Source of the DNA: Ectorhizobium quercum
GTDB lineage: Bacteria; Pseudomonadota; Alphaproteobacteria; Rhizobiales; Rhizobiaceae
Assembly: GCF_026552795.1 (NCBI RefSeq)
Contig: NZ_JANFPI010000005.1
Span: 248,001 to 312,000 of the forward strand
Direction of reading: 5' to 3'
DNA: 64,000 nucleotides
Shown: one piece after another, positions 41,026 through 49,588 of the stretch
Layout of the letters: the number at the start of each line of letters is the position of its first letter
Position numbering within the stretch: position 1 is the first letter of the stretch
Notes under the pieces: model-generated
Told to the model about the DNA's origin: nothing
Database searches by the model: none
What the model saw: the letters and a program-made list of their open reading frames with translations, nothing else
Position numbers and translations under genes: made by a program

Positions 41026-41306
41026 TCTTCACCCCGTTCCATGCCGTCGAGATCGAAGTCGCCGGGATCGCCCGGATCATCGTCATCATCCCATCCCGAC
41101 CACTCGAATCCCGCCGGATTGACATCCGCGAGCAGATCGACCGCTTCGAGGATGAGTTCTGCACACTCATCCGGATCGCCGCCCTCCACCTTTTCAGCAA
41201 GCTCCCGGTCGATGGCGATCACACGATCCCGAGATGCCGGAGGCAGGCCGAGGCGATCGAGGAAGCCGGAGAGGCTAGGGGCACCGATAAAAACGTTGTC
41301 GCTCAT
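41022..41306 (-). CDS. Small acidic hypothetical protein
   Basis: A 94-residue protein with an N-terminal SDNVFIGAPSLSGFLDRLGL and a very acidic tail (WDDDDDPGDPGDFDLDG). AAAGGACTGC precedes the ATG at 41306. Both ends overlap neighbours by ATGA, so it is translated in a chain with 41303 and 40618. No family is recognised. Confidence 0.65.
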   Translation of the reverse strand: MSDNVFIGAPSLSGFLDRLGLPPASRDRVIAIDRELAEKVEGGDPDECAELILEAVDLLADVNPAGFEWSGWDDDDDPGDPGDFDLDGMERGEE

Positions 41307-41911
41307 GATTGCAGTCCTTTCGTCGTGTCCGGATCGTCGCCCGGAGTTTCCGGCTGTGGCCCCGCAGCCTGCTGCCGTTCGGCTTCCCACATTTGCGCCG
41401 CCGCCAGCATGGATGCCGTGATTTCATCCTCAGTGAAACCAGGCTGGGCTGCCATCCGGATTTGCCACAGGTCGCCAGTGTCGATCATGTCGCGCAGCCA
41501 CTCGATAGCGGCTGGCGGAACCCGCGCTTCGAGAAGTTCGCGTGCGCGGTCTGCCTTTCGGCTACGCGCCAAGTCCTTCACAAGCCGCCGGAAAGACGGC
41601 GCTGGCGCTGGCTGCATGACGCTGGTGGCGTAAAAATGCGGCTCGATACCGCGCTCCATTGCGTAGGCCGTAGGCCCGCGATCATCATCGATGGCCGGGA
41701 CCGACGACCGGGATGGACCGAAGGAGAACGCGAAGGCAGGCATCGGGATCGGCGGCACCATCGCCAGCGCTCCCGATAGGATGCCGAGAAGCTGGAGCAT
41801 GAGCTTTCCGGCAGGATCGCCGCCACGGCGTTGCCTCTGGCGTTCCGTCAGTTTCCGGCGCATCTCATCCAAACATGTCCGGCGACGGCGCTTCTTCCTA
41901 GCCATCGACAT
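41303..41911 (-). CDS. Hypothetical protein with basic N-terminus and one membrane span
   Basis: A 202-residue protein. The N-terminus is strongly basic (MARKKRRRRTCLDEMRRKLT), then a hydrophobic stretch near residues 36-65 (LMLQLLGILSGALAMVPPIP then MPAFAFSFG) could be a membrane helix. The rest is helical and acidic. No family is recognised. Two start Mets (41911, 41905) are possible. It overlaps both neighbours, so it is part of a four-gene minus-strand operon. Confidence 0.65.
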   Translation of the reverse strand: MSMARKKRRRRTCLDEMRRKLTERQRQRRGGDPAGKLMLQLLGILSGALAMVPPIPMPAFAFSFGPSRSSVPAIDDDRGPTAYAMERGIEPHFYATSVMQPAPAPSFRRLVKDLARSRKADRARELLEARVPPAAIEWLRDMIDTGDLWQIRMAAQPGFTEDEITASMLAAAQMWEAERQQAAGPQPETPGDDPDTTKGLQS

Positions 41912-42101
41912 CCCCCGGACGGACCTCCTCCCGCCATCTTTTCGAGAGAGCCAGAAGGCCCCGCGTGCGATGCCACTCCCGCGCAGCCTGGGCGATCTGG
42001 TCGGCGGGCCAGTCTCCCTCGCAGGCAGCTATCAACACGCCTTCCGCGAGCCAGGCTGCACTCTGATAGACGTATTCGATCCGTTGATTGACTGCCGACA
42101 T
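41898..42101 (-). CDS. Small hypothetical protein, first gene of a four-gene operon
   Basis: A 67-residue, probably helical protein (MSAVNQRIEYVYQSAAWLAE...). GGAGG lies seven bases before the ATG at 42101. It overlaps the next gene by 14 bases. No family is recognised. The 77-base gap upstream separates it from the restriction gene, which is on the same strand. Confidence 0.6.
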   Translation of the reverse strand: MSAVNQRIEYVYQSAAWLAEGVLIAACEGDWPADQIAQAAREWHRTRGLLALSKRWREEVRPGDVDG

Positions 42102-42178
42102 GCCCGATCCTCCGTTGCCATATGCACCTCAAAAGGATGCGGGCGAAGGCGGACCGGCGCAAATCATGGCGCGGCCTG

Positions 42179-43408
42179 TCAGGCGGTGCGAACGTCTCCG
42201 ATGAACTCTTCGAGCGTAATCAGATGGGGGCGCACAGCTTCCGGATAGGCATCATGGATCCCCGAAGGCACGACAAGACGAACACCTGCTTCGGTCATCT
42301 CGCGGAATTGCGGTTCAGAAACACCCTCCTGAAGGGTCAGCAGATGTTTCGTCTGGATTCGATCCGCTTCGTTTATGATCTGACGCCACCTGTCCTTGCA
42401 GGTCGTTTTTGCGGCAAGCATGCGTAGCCGATGCGCGGGAAATGATGAATCCTCATAAGCGGCAACATTCGGGAACAGGAAATCGGGACGCTTGTTCACC
42501 TCGATCAGCGGATTGTGAACGAAGGCTGTTCCTGGTGTCAGGCCTTCCTCTTCCAGGATTGATGCTGTGTGGTATTCCAAAGACTTGCCAGCGCGGGATT
42601 TTCGGCTTTGCAGGATTGTGTTCGCCAGCCCGAGGAAGCCATCGATAGAATGGAAACCTTCCTTGATCTTCGGTAGCCAGCTCGCTTCTTCGATGGATTT
42701 GAAGATCTCGAATTCGCATGTCCGCCGACGTAGCAGCCGAACATCGGCATTCATCCCGGTTGCTGACCGTAGCTCGATCGTTTTGGCAATGATCTCACGT
42801 CCGGTCGGGAATGTGATCAACCAGTCAGCCGGAATCTCATCTGGCTGTAGCCAGCAGGAAGCCCTTGCCGGAGGAGGCCGAGTGAACAGGTCGGCTTGAG
42901 GCTCCGACACACCCGGACGCCAGATCACAGGAATCTTTGGCTCGACAGGGCCAAGCCGCTCTTCCACCAGGTCCGCTTCAGTGCCTTCGCCGCCGCAGAC
43001 CCACACATGGCACTCCGCTACCGTCGTCTCTGTTTCTGGACGAAATGCGAATACGGCAAGCGCACCGGTGCTGTCAGGATCCAGCAGCGCAGATTGTGCC
43101 CCGCCGAACCCCGTCAGACGCGTCTCGTTACGAGTCTTTCCATGCAGCTTCCCGTTGTACCAGATCGCCCGGATTGTCTTAACGTCAGGATGTGAATCAA
43201 CGTAAAGCTCGAAGAAGGCATCGGGATTCAATACCTGCGGTTTGTTGATGCTTGGCACCATCTCGAAGAGGAAATCCTTCGGGATGTAAGGCCCCGCCTG
43301 ATGGCTTTTGTTTGCTAGAGTGTCATTGCCAGAAAGGCGCTTGGCATACCAGACATATCCCGGCCGACCAAATTCGTTCATCCAATCTGTCAGATCAGCC
43401 AGCGCCAT
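42179..43408 (-). CDS. EcoRII-type type II restriction endonuclease
   Basis: A 409-residue enzyme cutting at CCWGG-type sites (expected from the Dcm-like partner). The N-terminal effector/DNA-binding domain covers about residues 1-190. The C-terminal catalytic domain (EcoRII-C) carries SLEYHTASILEEEGLTPGTA, the nuclease motif NKRPDFLFP (PD at 308-309) and AAKTTCKDRWRQI (K334, R340). EcoRII enzymes need two recognition sites to cleave. It overlaps vsr by 14 bases; order of transcription is dcm, vsr, R gene. Confidence 0.92.
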   Translation of the reverse strand: MALADLTDWMNEFGRPGYVWYAKRLSGNDTLANKSHQAGPYIPKDFLFEMVPSINKPQVLNPDAFFELYVDSHPDVKTIRAIWYNGKLHGKTRNETRLTGFGGAQSALLDPDSTGALAVFAFRPETETTVAECHVWVCGGEGTEADLVEERLGPVEPKIPVIWRPGVSEPQADLFTRPPPARASCWLQPDEIPADWLITFPTGREIIAKTIELRSATGMNADVRLLRRRTCEFEIFKSIEEASWLPKIKEGFHSIDGFLGLANTILQSRKSRAGKSLEYHTASILEEEGLTPGTAFVHNPLIEVNKRPDFLFPNVAAYEDSSFPAHRLRMLAAKTTCKDRWRQIINEADRIQTKHLLTLQEGVSEPQFREMTEAGVRLVVPSGIHDAYPEAVRPHLITLEEFIGDVRTA

Positions 43409-43862
43409 CCTTCACCCCTTCGATTTCCCCCGTAGGCTCGGCTGATTCGAGCCATCCGATGATGGTGTCCAAGAGGACGGGAAATGGCAATCGGGTTCTA
43501 CCCTTGAGGGCACATTCCCACACAGCAAGATATCGCCAGCCCAACGCTTGTAGCTCGCTCCGGACGCGGGCATCGCGTTGCCGATTGCCTTCGATCTTCG
43601 TCTGCCAGAAATCCTGACGAGAGGATGGCATCTTGAAAAGGTGACAGTCGTGCCCGTGCCAGAAACAGCCCTCGACGAAGATCACGGCTTTGCGCTTGGG
43701 AAATACCAGATCAGGCTTGCCAGGAAGCCGCTTGTCATGGATGCGATAGCGCCATCCTAACCTGAAAAGGGCCTTACGGATGGCGATTTCGGGTCGGGTG
43801 TCCTTGCCCCGAATACCCGCCATCATGGCGCTACGCTTCTCAGGGCTGACAATATCGACCAT
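43395..43862 (-). CDS. vsr: Very short patch repair endonuclease
   Basis: A 155-residue Vsr enzyme that nicks beside T:G mismatches left by deamination of methylated cytosines. LPGKPDLVFPKRKAVIFVEG has the catalytic Asp51 at the E. coli position, then CFWHGHDCH (zinc/magnesium region) and FWQTKIEGNRQRD. It starts with the last base of the dcm stop (TGATG). It completes a dcm-vsr-R gene set on one transcript. Confidence 0.97.
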   Translation of the reverse strand: MVDIVSPEKRSAMMAGIRGKDTRPEIAIRKALFRLGWRYRIHDKRLPGKPDLVFPKRKAVIFVEGCFWHGHDCHLFKMPSSRQDFWQTKIEGNRQRDARVRSELQALGWRYLAVWECALKGRTRLPFPVLLDTIIGWLESAEPTGEIEGVKDGAG

Positions 43863-45103
43863 CAGGCCCGCTTTCTGACGACTTCCTCGAATTCCTGGTA
43901 GTCAAGAATATACGGCTTCATGAGCTCCGCTACAGCTTTCACGGCCGGAACGGCAACCGAGTTGCCGAATTGGCGGTAAGCCTGCGTGTCGGAGACTGGA
44001 ATCCTGAAGTTGCTCTCGCCGGGCCCGTCAAAGCCCATGAGACGAGCACATTCGCGCGGCGTTAGCCGACGAGGATTGCGTCCGTCACCTCTGGAAATCA
44101 GGATCTCGGAACCGTCCTTGTGATATCGTGCCGACAGAGTCCGTGCGATACCTTCTGGCGTGAATAGCCCGAAACCGAAACCATTACCCGCAGCCCTGTG
44201 CTTGTCTGCATAAGCTTGAAGGTAGGCCCAGAGCTTGTCGGTGAGCGTGTACTTATCCGAAACGCGCCCGATGTTACCATCAGTGAAAGGCTTCTCGGGA
44301 GCCTCTTCACCGTTCTCCGGATGAAGGATCGTTTTAAGCTTCGGCCCTTTCAGGACATCCGGGATCTGAAGATCTTCAAACGAGAATCCCTGATTTTCCC
44401 GAAAACCGACGATGAAGATGCGCTCTCGGTGCTGCGGTAGCCAGGATTTGGCATCAAGGATCTTGCATTCAATCGTGTAGCCAAGCTGATTTTCGAGAAC
44501 ATCTTTGATGATGGCGAACGTACGCCCCTTGTCATGGTTCACGAGATTCTTGACGTTTTCGAGTAGAAACGCCTTTGGTCTTTTCACCTCGATTATCCGC
44601 TGGATGTCGAAGAATAGCGTCCCCTGCGTCTCACAGGCGAACCCGTGAGCTCGTCCTAGAGCATTCTTTTTCGAGACCCCGGCAAGTGAGAACGGCTGAC
44701 ATGGGAAACCTGCAAGAAGAACGTCGTGATCAGGCACGTCTTCCGCCTTGAGATCCCGGATGTCGTTCCAGATTTCGTGCTCGTCGTCAGGATAGTTTGC
44801 ACGATAAGTTTCCTTGGAATGCTTGTCCCATTCGCAGGTGAAAATGCACTTGCCACCAATGGCATCAAATCCACGACGCAAGCCGCCAATACCAGCGAAC
44901 AAGTCGATAAAGGTGAAGGAATGCTCTGGAGAAGCAGCGCATCGCTCTTGACGCATGGCTTCAAGCTTGTCCGTCACAATCTTTCGCGGAACGTTTTCTC
45001 CCGATTCCCACCGATAAACCTGACGCTCGTTGTAGCCTAGAAGCTTGGCTGCTTCAGGGACGCTCAATCCGGCTTTTTGCCGGAGAACGGAAAAATCGGA
45101 CAT
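43862..45103 (-). CDS. dcm: DNA (cytosine-5) methyltransferase with N-terminal HTH, Dcm/M.EcoRII type
   Basis: A 413-residue C5-methyltransferase. Residues 1-60 are an XRE-like HTH ([20 protein letters not shown] then [15 protein letters not shown]). Methyltransferase motifs: [32 protein letters not shown] (Cys135), [12 protein letters not shown] (Glu182), [32 protein letters not shown] and [11 protein letters not shown]. In the M.EcoRII/M.SsoII group this HTH represses the enzyme's own gene. Repeat boxes that could be its operator lie about 60 bases upstream. Confidence 0.96.
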   Translation of the reverse strand: MSDFSVLRQKAGLSVPEAAKLLGYNERQVYRWESGENVPRKIVTDKLEAMRQERCAASPEHSFTFIDLFAGIGGLRRGFDAIGGKCIFTCEWDKHSKETYRANYPDDEHEIWNDIRDLKAEDVPDHDVLLAGFPCQPFSLAGVSKKNALGRAHGFACETQGTLFFDIQRIIEVKRPKAFLLENVKNLVNHDKGRTFAIIKDVLENQLGYTIECKILDAKSWLPQHRERIFIVGFRENQGFSFEDLQIPDVLKGPKLKTILHPENGEEAPEKPFTDGNIGRVSDKYTLTDKLWAYLQAYADKHRAAGNGFGFGLFTPEGIARTLSARYHKDGSEILISRGDGRNPRRLTPRECARLMGFDGPGESNFRIPVSDTQAYRQFGNSVAVPAVKAVAELMKPYILDYQEFEEVVRKRA

Positions 45104-45160
45104 GAATCACCTCGCATCGCTCTGGGAATCTTTCTGACATCCCGGCAGAAAACTATCCAT

Positions 45161-45194
45161 AGAACATAAAGAGAACATTAACAAGATTGTTCTC
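45161..45194. promoter_or_regulatory. Candidate operator for the HTH-Dcm protein
   Basis: AGAACAT at 45161-45167 and 45172-45178 (11 bases apart, one helical turn) and the inverse box TGTTCTC at 45188-45194. GAGAACA (45171-45177) and TGTTCTC form a perfect 7-bp inverted repeat with a 10-base spacer. It lies in the dcm upstream gap (45104-45348), otherwise empty. Binding by the Dcm HTH is inference. Confidence 0.55.
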
Positions 45195-45348
45195 GGATCC
45201 CGTTTTGGCTTTTCTATCGAGCATCGCAACCTCAGAGTGATCACCAGTCAGTTCGTAGGATGGCAATACGAAGTTGCTCTATGAAAACGAGACCGATCCG
45301 AACTGAATGAAAAGCTTCAAGCACCCGACAGGGAAGAAGTGATCTTGC

Positions 45349-45930
45349 TCAGCCGATGCCGCCCGGCAGGTCGCCGCAAACCTTTGTGATACAGCGTTTC
45401 AGCGTGCGCGGATGGACGTGGAGACGCGAAGCGACATCTTCCCACTGCTCGCCACCGTCGATCTTCCGATACGCCTCGACACACTGTTCATCCGTCAGTG
45501 ACCGTTTCCGGCCATGTCGCTGCCCACGCGCACGCGCAGCAGCAATGCCTGCCACCGTTCTCTCACGGATGATGGACCGCTCGAATTCCGCCATCGCCGC
45601 GAGGACATGAAAAACCATCCGGCCCCCGGCGGATTCCGTTTCGATGTTCTCGGTCAAAGAGTGGAATCCGATCTGTCGCTTCTGGAGCCTACCGATAATC
45701 TGAACCAGATGGCCGACCGAGCGACCGAGGCGGTCCAGCCGCCAGACCACCAGAACGTCGCCCCGCCGTAGCATTCTCAGAACGGAAGACAGGCCATCCC
45801 TTTTGCTCGCCGCTCCGGAAACACCGTGGTCCTCGAATATGCGCGTGCATCCCGCCGCCTCAAGCGCGTTCCTTTGCAGGTCAAGATGCTGGTCTGCCGT
45901 TGAAACCCGCGCATATCCAATCCTTGCCAT
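45349..45930 (-). CDS. Serine resolvase/invertase family recombinase
   Basis: A 193-residue small serine recombinase. The catalytic N-terminal domain begins MARIGYARVSTADQHLDLQR with the nucleophile Ser in RVST, then VWRLDRLGRSVGHL and GRMVFHVLAAMAEFERSIIRERT. The C-terminal HTH (LTDEQCVEAYRKIDGGEQWE then DVASRLHVHPRTLKRCI) binds DNA. Length and motifs are complete. I use the ATG at 45930; an upstream ATG at 45960 is possible. It may be an accessory recombinase of the island or a transposon resolvase remnant; no transposase is nearby. Confidence 0.93.
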   Translation of the reverse strand: MARIGYARVSTADQHLDLQRNALEAAGCTRIFEDHGVSGAASKRDGLSSVLRMLRRGDVLVVWRLDRLGRSVGHLVQIIGRLQKRQIGFHSLTENIETESAGGRMVFHVLAAMAEFERSIIRERTVAGIAAARARGQRHGRKRSLTDEQCVEAYRKIDGGEQWEDVASRLHVHPRTLKRCITKVCGDLPGGIG

Positions 45931-46186
45931 TCCCGTCGAATCCTCCACGCCGATACGCATTTCCGGATGCCTTGACAGAAAGGAAGGTTTTCGCGGGGCG
46001 AATATCTGGAAATGCGACAAATTCATTATGGAAACGATGACAAGGACTTACGCATGGAACAAATGGGCTTTGTTCGTCGTGACAAAAACCTTGGTTTCCA
46101 TCCTCGCGAACCGTCGTCTGTTCTTTGCGCGTCATCGGATTTTGCCCATGAGGCCGCCGGCGACGTTCCGGCAAATATCGCGGTGG

Positions 46187-46837
46187 ATGATGGATTCGTG
46201 GATTTCCAGCCCCGGCGGCCTTGAGAGTGCTACCGCTCTCTATGTGCCATTCCTCGACGTGCTGCGCCCGAACATGGCGCTTGTCGTCATCGACATGCAG
46301 CCGACCGCCTGCGAGGATTTCGGGATCGTGTTCATCCGTCGCTATCGGCTGCCGACCACGCTTGAGGCGATGCAGACGCTTCAACAGACCGTGCGGTTTT
46401 CCGACTTCCCGGATCAAGCCTATCTCCGTAGCACCGTGATCCCGGCCTATACTGAAGCAGCCGAACGCCAGCGCCCCGCGACAAGACGCGTGGCGGCGGA
46501 AGCACTCGGCATGACCATGATCTACGACAGGGCCATATTCCCGCAGAAGAATGCCCGTGGCCGAAGCGCATGGTGCATCGGCCTTCTCGCAATTCATGCC
46601 CTGCTGCCAGCAGCCCCGCACGGCATCGGCTTCGACAACATCGATCCCGGTATTCTCCAGCTATTGACGGAAGGGGCCAGCACAAGGGAAATCGCGGCGA
46701 TCTTGCGCCTGTCGCCGCGGACGGTCGAACACCGGATCGACCGATTGAAGGCCCGCTTCAAGGCCAGAAACATCCCCCATCTCGTTGCGCTGGCGATTTC
46801 GGCAGGCATCGCGGGGATCGGCAGGCAGGACGGATGA
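46187..46837 (+). CDS. LuxR-type HTH regulator
   Basis: A protein of about 216 residues. The C-terminal LuxR HTH is clear: QLLTEGASTREIAAILRLSP then RTVEHRIDRLKARFKARNIP and HLVALAISAGI. The N-terminal part (ALYVPFLDVLRPNMALVVID, EDFGIVFIRRY) looks like a PAS-type sensory domain, not an acyl-homoserine-lactone domain. Earlier in-frame ATGs at 46148 and 46028 exist, but the translated part there looks non-coding. It may control island genes; ligand unknown. Confidence 0.8.
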   Translation: MMDSWISSPGGLESATALYVPFLDVLRPNMALVVIDMQPTACEDFGIVFIRRYRLPTTLEAMQTLQQTVRFSDFPDQAYLRSTVIPAYTEAAERQRPATRRVAAEALGMTMIYDRAIFPQKNARGRSAWCIGLLAIHALLPAAPHGIGFDNIDPGILQLLTEGASTREIAAILRLSPRTVEHRIDRLKARFKARNIPHLVALAISAGIAGIGRQDG

Positions 46838-46861
46838 TGCCCGCCCTGCATTCCACCCCGT

Positions 46862-47197
46862 TCAATCCGTTTCGGGCATCCTGTCGCGATAATCCTCGCA
46901 CCATGAAAGATTCCGATATCCGGTCCACCTGTCGAGGATCGAGGCATCGAAGTAATCGGGGCAGACAATCTGGAAACTTCTTTCCCGTGCATCTTGCTCT
47001 ATGCGGGCGACACGATCCTCTTCCCGTTGCAGGCGGGAGCTATGGTTCGACCACGAACCCCATATCATCGGCCCTGCCGTTGTCACCAGCTTGTAGGATG
47101 CCATAATCAGCGTTGCGCCGAGCGGCAGGATGAACGCGCCCATCAGCGCGATGATGAGCCAGCGCCGAAGCCTGCTTTCTTCCGACATGATTTTCAT
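46862..47197 (-). CDS. Small membrane-anchored hypothetical protein
   Basis: A 111-residue protein with one N-terminal helix (RRWLIIALMGAFILPLGATL) and a soluble charged part (REEDRVARIEQDARERSFQI) holding two Cys (VCPDYFD; WCEDYRD). It starts four bases after the upstream gene's stop, so the two form an operon. No family is recognised. Confidence 0.65.
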   Translation of the reverse strand: MKIMSEESRLRRWLIIALMGAFILPLGATLIMASYKLVTTAGPMIWGSWSNHSSRLQREEDRVARIEQDARERSFQIVCPDYFDASILDRWTGYRNLSWCEDYRDRMPETD

Positions 47198-47201
47198 CGC
47201 A

Positions 47202-47786
47202 TCACACCGTCTTCAATTGGCGACCGTCGAATTTCGCGCCGATTCTCGATTGTTCCAGTTCCTTGTGGAGAGCGATCGAATCCTTCCTGATGCGGCCAGG
47301 TCCGCTCAGATGGTTCATCACGAGAAAGGCTATGGGCGGGATGAGAGCGAGCCAGAAGACGTTCCCGATACCGATGGTGAACCGGGCGGGAATCAGGAAC
47401 ATGAGCAGACCGAAAATATAGGCCCCCGGAACCGCCTTCACCATCATCGCGGTATGCGCGATTCTGTTCGCCGTCTGGTAGAGACTGAAGCAATTGAGTC
47501 CACGGTCATCGCTTTCGCTGGCGACCAAATGGAAAACCGACCTGTTCCACGAGCGGATTCGCCGGAAGTAGAGCGTGCAGGAATTCCCGATCACTATTTC
47601 CGGATCGATTTTTTCATTGGTCGTGACGCGCTCGAATTTGAGCAATTCGCCCTTCTCGTCCTCGATGATCAGATAGGCATAGTGCCACAGGTCATCGAGC
47701 ACATTGCGGTCGAGGAACGTTCTGCCGTTAAATTCCTTCACGGTTCCAGTGACCTTGATAATATTCGGATTGTCTTGAATGGACAT
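47202..47786 (-). CDS. Hypothetical membrane protein
   Basis: A 194-residue protein. The N-terminal part (VTGTVKEFNGRTFLDRNVLD) is beta-like and soluble. Two hydrophobic spans follow near residues 115-160 (MVKAVPGAYIFGLLMFLIPA and GIGNVFWLALIPPIAFLVMN). GGGGG lies seven bases before the ATG at 47786. The layout (soluble OB-like part plus two helices) is seen in NfeD-like or accessory membrane proteins, but no firm match. It is coupled to 46862. Confidence 0.65.
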   Translation of the reverse strand: MSIQDNPNIIKVTGTVKEFNGRTFLDRNVLDDLWHYAYLIIEDEKGELLKFERVTTNEKIDPEIVIGNSCTLYFRRIRSWNRSVFHLVASESDDRGLNCFSLYQTANRIAHTAMMVKAVPGAYIFGLLMFLIPARFTIGIGNVFWLALIPPIAFLVMNHLSGPGRIRKDSIALHKELEQSRIGAKFDGRQLKTV

Positions 47787-47962
47787 ATTATACCCCCTGT
47801 TGTGCGGGGATGCTGGCATCTTCCGATTAAGAGAAATGCCAATCCGGCAGGGGGAAATCCCCCTCATTGCATCCAGAGGCAGTCGCCAGCATTTGCATTT
47901 TCGTAAGCTCTGGCCGTCATTTTCCGTCATGTAATTTTACAAGATGGTTTTTCGGGGATTTC

Positions 47963-49321
47963 GTGCGGGTAGTTGAGTTATTTTCGGGTGCCGGAGGAAT
48001 ATCGCTCGGGCTCCGGCGGGCGGGGTTCGATATTCTAAAGGCATATGATGCGTGGCCGGTCGCGGTCGAGAATTACAATCGGAATGTCGGCAACCATGCC
48101 GTGGTCGCTGACCTGAAGGACCTGCTTTCGACCATTCCGGAAATCCTTGGACTGGCCCCCGACATGATTGCGGGCGGTCCTCCCTGTCAGGACTATTCCA
48201 GTGCCGGGAACCGCACGGAAGCCGACAATGCCCGTCTGACACTGGCCTTCGCCCTGATCGTAGCGACGGTCAGGCCGAGATGGTTCATGATGGAGAATGT
48301 CATCGGCTGCGCGAAGTCATCAACATGGGCCGAGGCGCGGGCGATCCTGAAACGGGCGGGCTACGGCATCACCGAAAGCAGGATCAACGCCAGCCGATAC
48401 GGGGTTCCGCAATCGCGGCGGCGTCTGTTCGTCATTGGAAGGATCGGAGAACGTGACGACTTCCTCGCGTCGTCGATAGCGGCGACGGCATCCGCGCAGC
48501 CGATGACGTTGCGCGACCTGTTTGGCGCGATCACGCCGGCGGCAATCTATTTCCCTGCGACCTCCGAAGCCCGACGTTCGATATGGGGGCCAGATGAACC
48601 AGCACCGACGATCCGCGAACGGTCCATCAGGCCCATTCCTACCTCTTACCAGCCGCATCCAGACGACGCGGCCCTGATCCGGAATGGATACGTGTATTCC
48701 CGCCCTGTTCGCGCTGGCCGGGGCGTTCGCTCGATCGATGAACCGTTCCCTACCGTGACACGCACGGCATGGGAACGACCGACCCCGCGCTATCTCTCAG
48801 CACCTCATCCCGGCGACCCTGTTGCAGCGGTCGATACCGCCGTCCTGACAGTTCACCAGATTTCCCGAATCCAGGGGTTCCCGGTCTCATGGGAATGGCG
48901 GGCCAGCGCCAAACAGGACATCTTGCAGATGATCGCAAATGCCGTTCCTGCCCCGGTTGCCACCGCGCTTGGTCGCGTCATCCTCGATCGCGAGGCAGGC
49001 AGGACAGCGCCTGATATTTCAGGCGGGTTCCTTCAATGGTTACACAAGCGCGGGAAATCGAAGGCATCGGCCCGCAACGTCAAGGCATCCGCTGGCCGTG
49101 CGCGCCGGCTACTTGGCGGAAGAACATTCAACAATCTGGCACTGGAAATCTCCGCCCTCGAAAGTCTTCCGGAGTTTCAGGCGATGAGGAAAGCCACGCA
49201 ATCCGATCTTCGCCAGGCATTGCGGTTGCTGGCCGAATATCAGGCCAAAGGCAAACAGCGCCGCCAGAAGCCTCGACAGGCTACCGCGCAGCCGATTGAA
49301 GGATTCGCGGAGGCGGCATGA
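47963..49321 (+). CDS. Second, orphan C5-cytosine DNA methyltransferase
   Basis: A 452-residue enzyme unrelated to the Dcm-like one. Motif I VVELFSGAGGISLGLRRAGF, IV AGGPPCQDYSSAGNR with the catalytic Cys, VI FMMENVIG, VIII SRYGVPQSRRRLFVIG, IX RIQGFPVSW, X NAVPAPVATALG. An extra C-terminal tail of about 105 residues is basic and helical (KRGKSKASARNVKASAGRAR; LAEYQAKGKQRRQKPRQA). The GTG start has GGGG six bases upstream. No restriction gene is adjacent, so it may protect the island from host restriction. Confidence 0.92.
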   Translation: MRVVELFSGAGGISLGLRRAGFDILKAYDAWPVAVENYNRNVGNHAVVADLKDLLSTIPEILGLAPDMIAGGPPCQDYSSAGNRTEADNARLTLAFALIVATVRPRWFMMENVIGCAKSSTWAEARAILKRAGYGITESRINASRYGVPQSRRRLFVIGRIGERDDFLASSIAATASAQPMTLRDLFGAITPAAIYFPATSEARRSIWGPDEPAPTIRERSIRPIPTSYQPHPDDAALIRNGYVYSRPVRAGRGVRSIDEPFPTVTRTAWERPTPRYLSAPHPGDPVAAVDTAVLTVHQISRIQGFPVSWEWRASAKQDILQMIANAVPAPVATALGRVILDREAGRTAPDISGGFLQWLHKRGKSKASARNVKASAGRARRLLGGRTFNNLALEISALESLPEFQAMRKATQSDLRQALRLLAEYQAKGKQRRQKPRQATAQPIEGFAEAA

Positions 49322-49336
49322 TCCATCAACAGAAAA

Positions 49337-49588
49337 GGGAGGCCGAAGCCTCCCGATCCAAAATCTCTGCTGATGCAGAGGGACGCTCGTAGAGATGCAG
49401 GCATCTCCATCTAGAACGGTACATCTCTGCCGAAGCAGAGAACACCCTCCCGTGAAGGGAGGAAAGTCCTGTCACACGCCTCCCTTAAAAGGAGGTAAAG
49501 GGACTCAGCCGACAGGCCACCGAACCCCAGACCGCTTATGCAGCGGCGGACGTGAAGACCAGAGCCGGAGCTCTGGTCTTAATTTTGT
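49337..49588 (+). ncRNA. Dense hairpin array behind the orphan methyltransferase (3' UTR or small RNA)
   Basis: At least seven hairpins lie in 245 bases: GGGAGGC-CGAA-GCCTCCC (49337), CTCTGC-TGAT-GCAGAG (49365), GAGATG-CAGG-CATCTC (49392), CTCTGC-CGAA-GCAGAG (49425), CCTCCC-GTGAA-GGGAGG (49446), CCTCC...GGAGG (49479, inside a CCTGTC/GACAGG outer stem), and AAGACCAGAGC-CGGA-GCTCTGGTCTT (49555-49580) followed by AATTTTGTT, a plus-strand terminator. The first starts 15 bases after the methyltransferase stop. No known RNA family is recognised. Confidence 0.5.

Noticed and set aside
45349..45930. Resolvase as evidence for an intact transposon
   Set aside because: No transposase gene or terminal inverted repeats were found around it.
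46028..46186. Upstream extension of the LuxR-type gene
   Set aside because: In-frame ATGs exist, but the translation there lacks coding character and ribosome sites; kept only as an alternative start.
49365..49380. Hammerhead ribozyme core at CTGATG
   Set aside because: The conserved CUGAUGA is followed by C instead of A, and no GAAA core is placed correctly.
49337..49588. CRISPR array or type III toxin-antitoxin repeats
   Set aside because: The hairpins are different sequences without regular repeat-spacer units, and no cas or ToxN-like gene is near.
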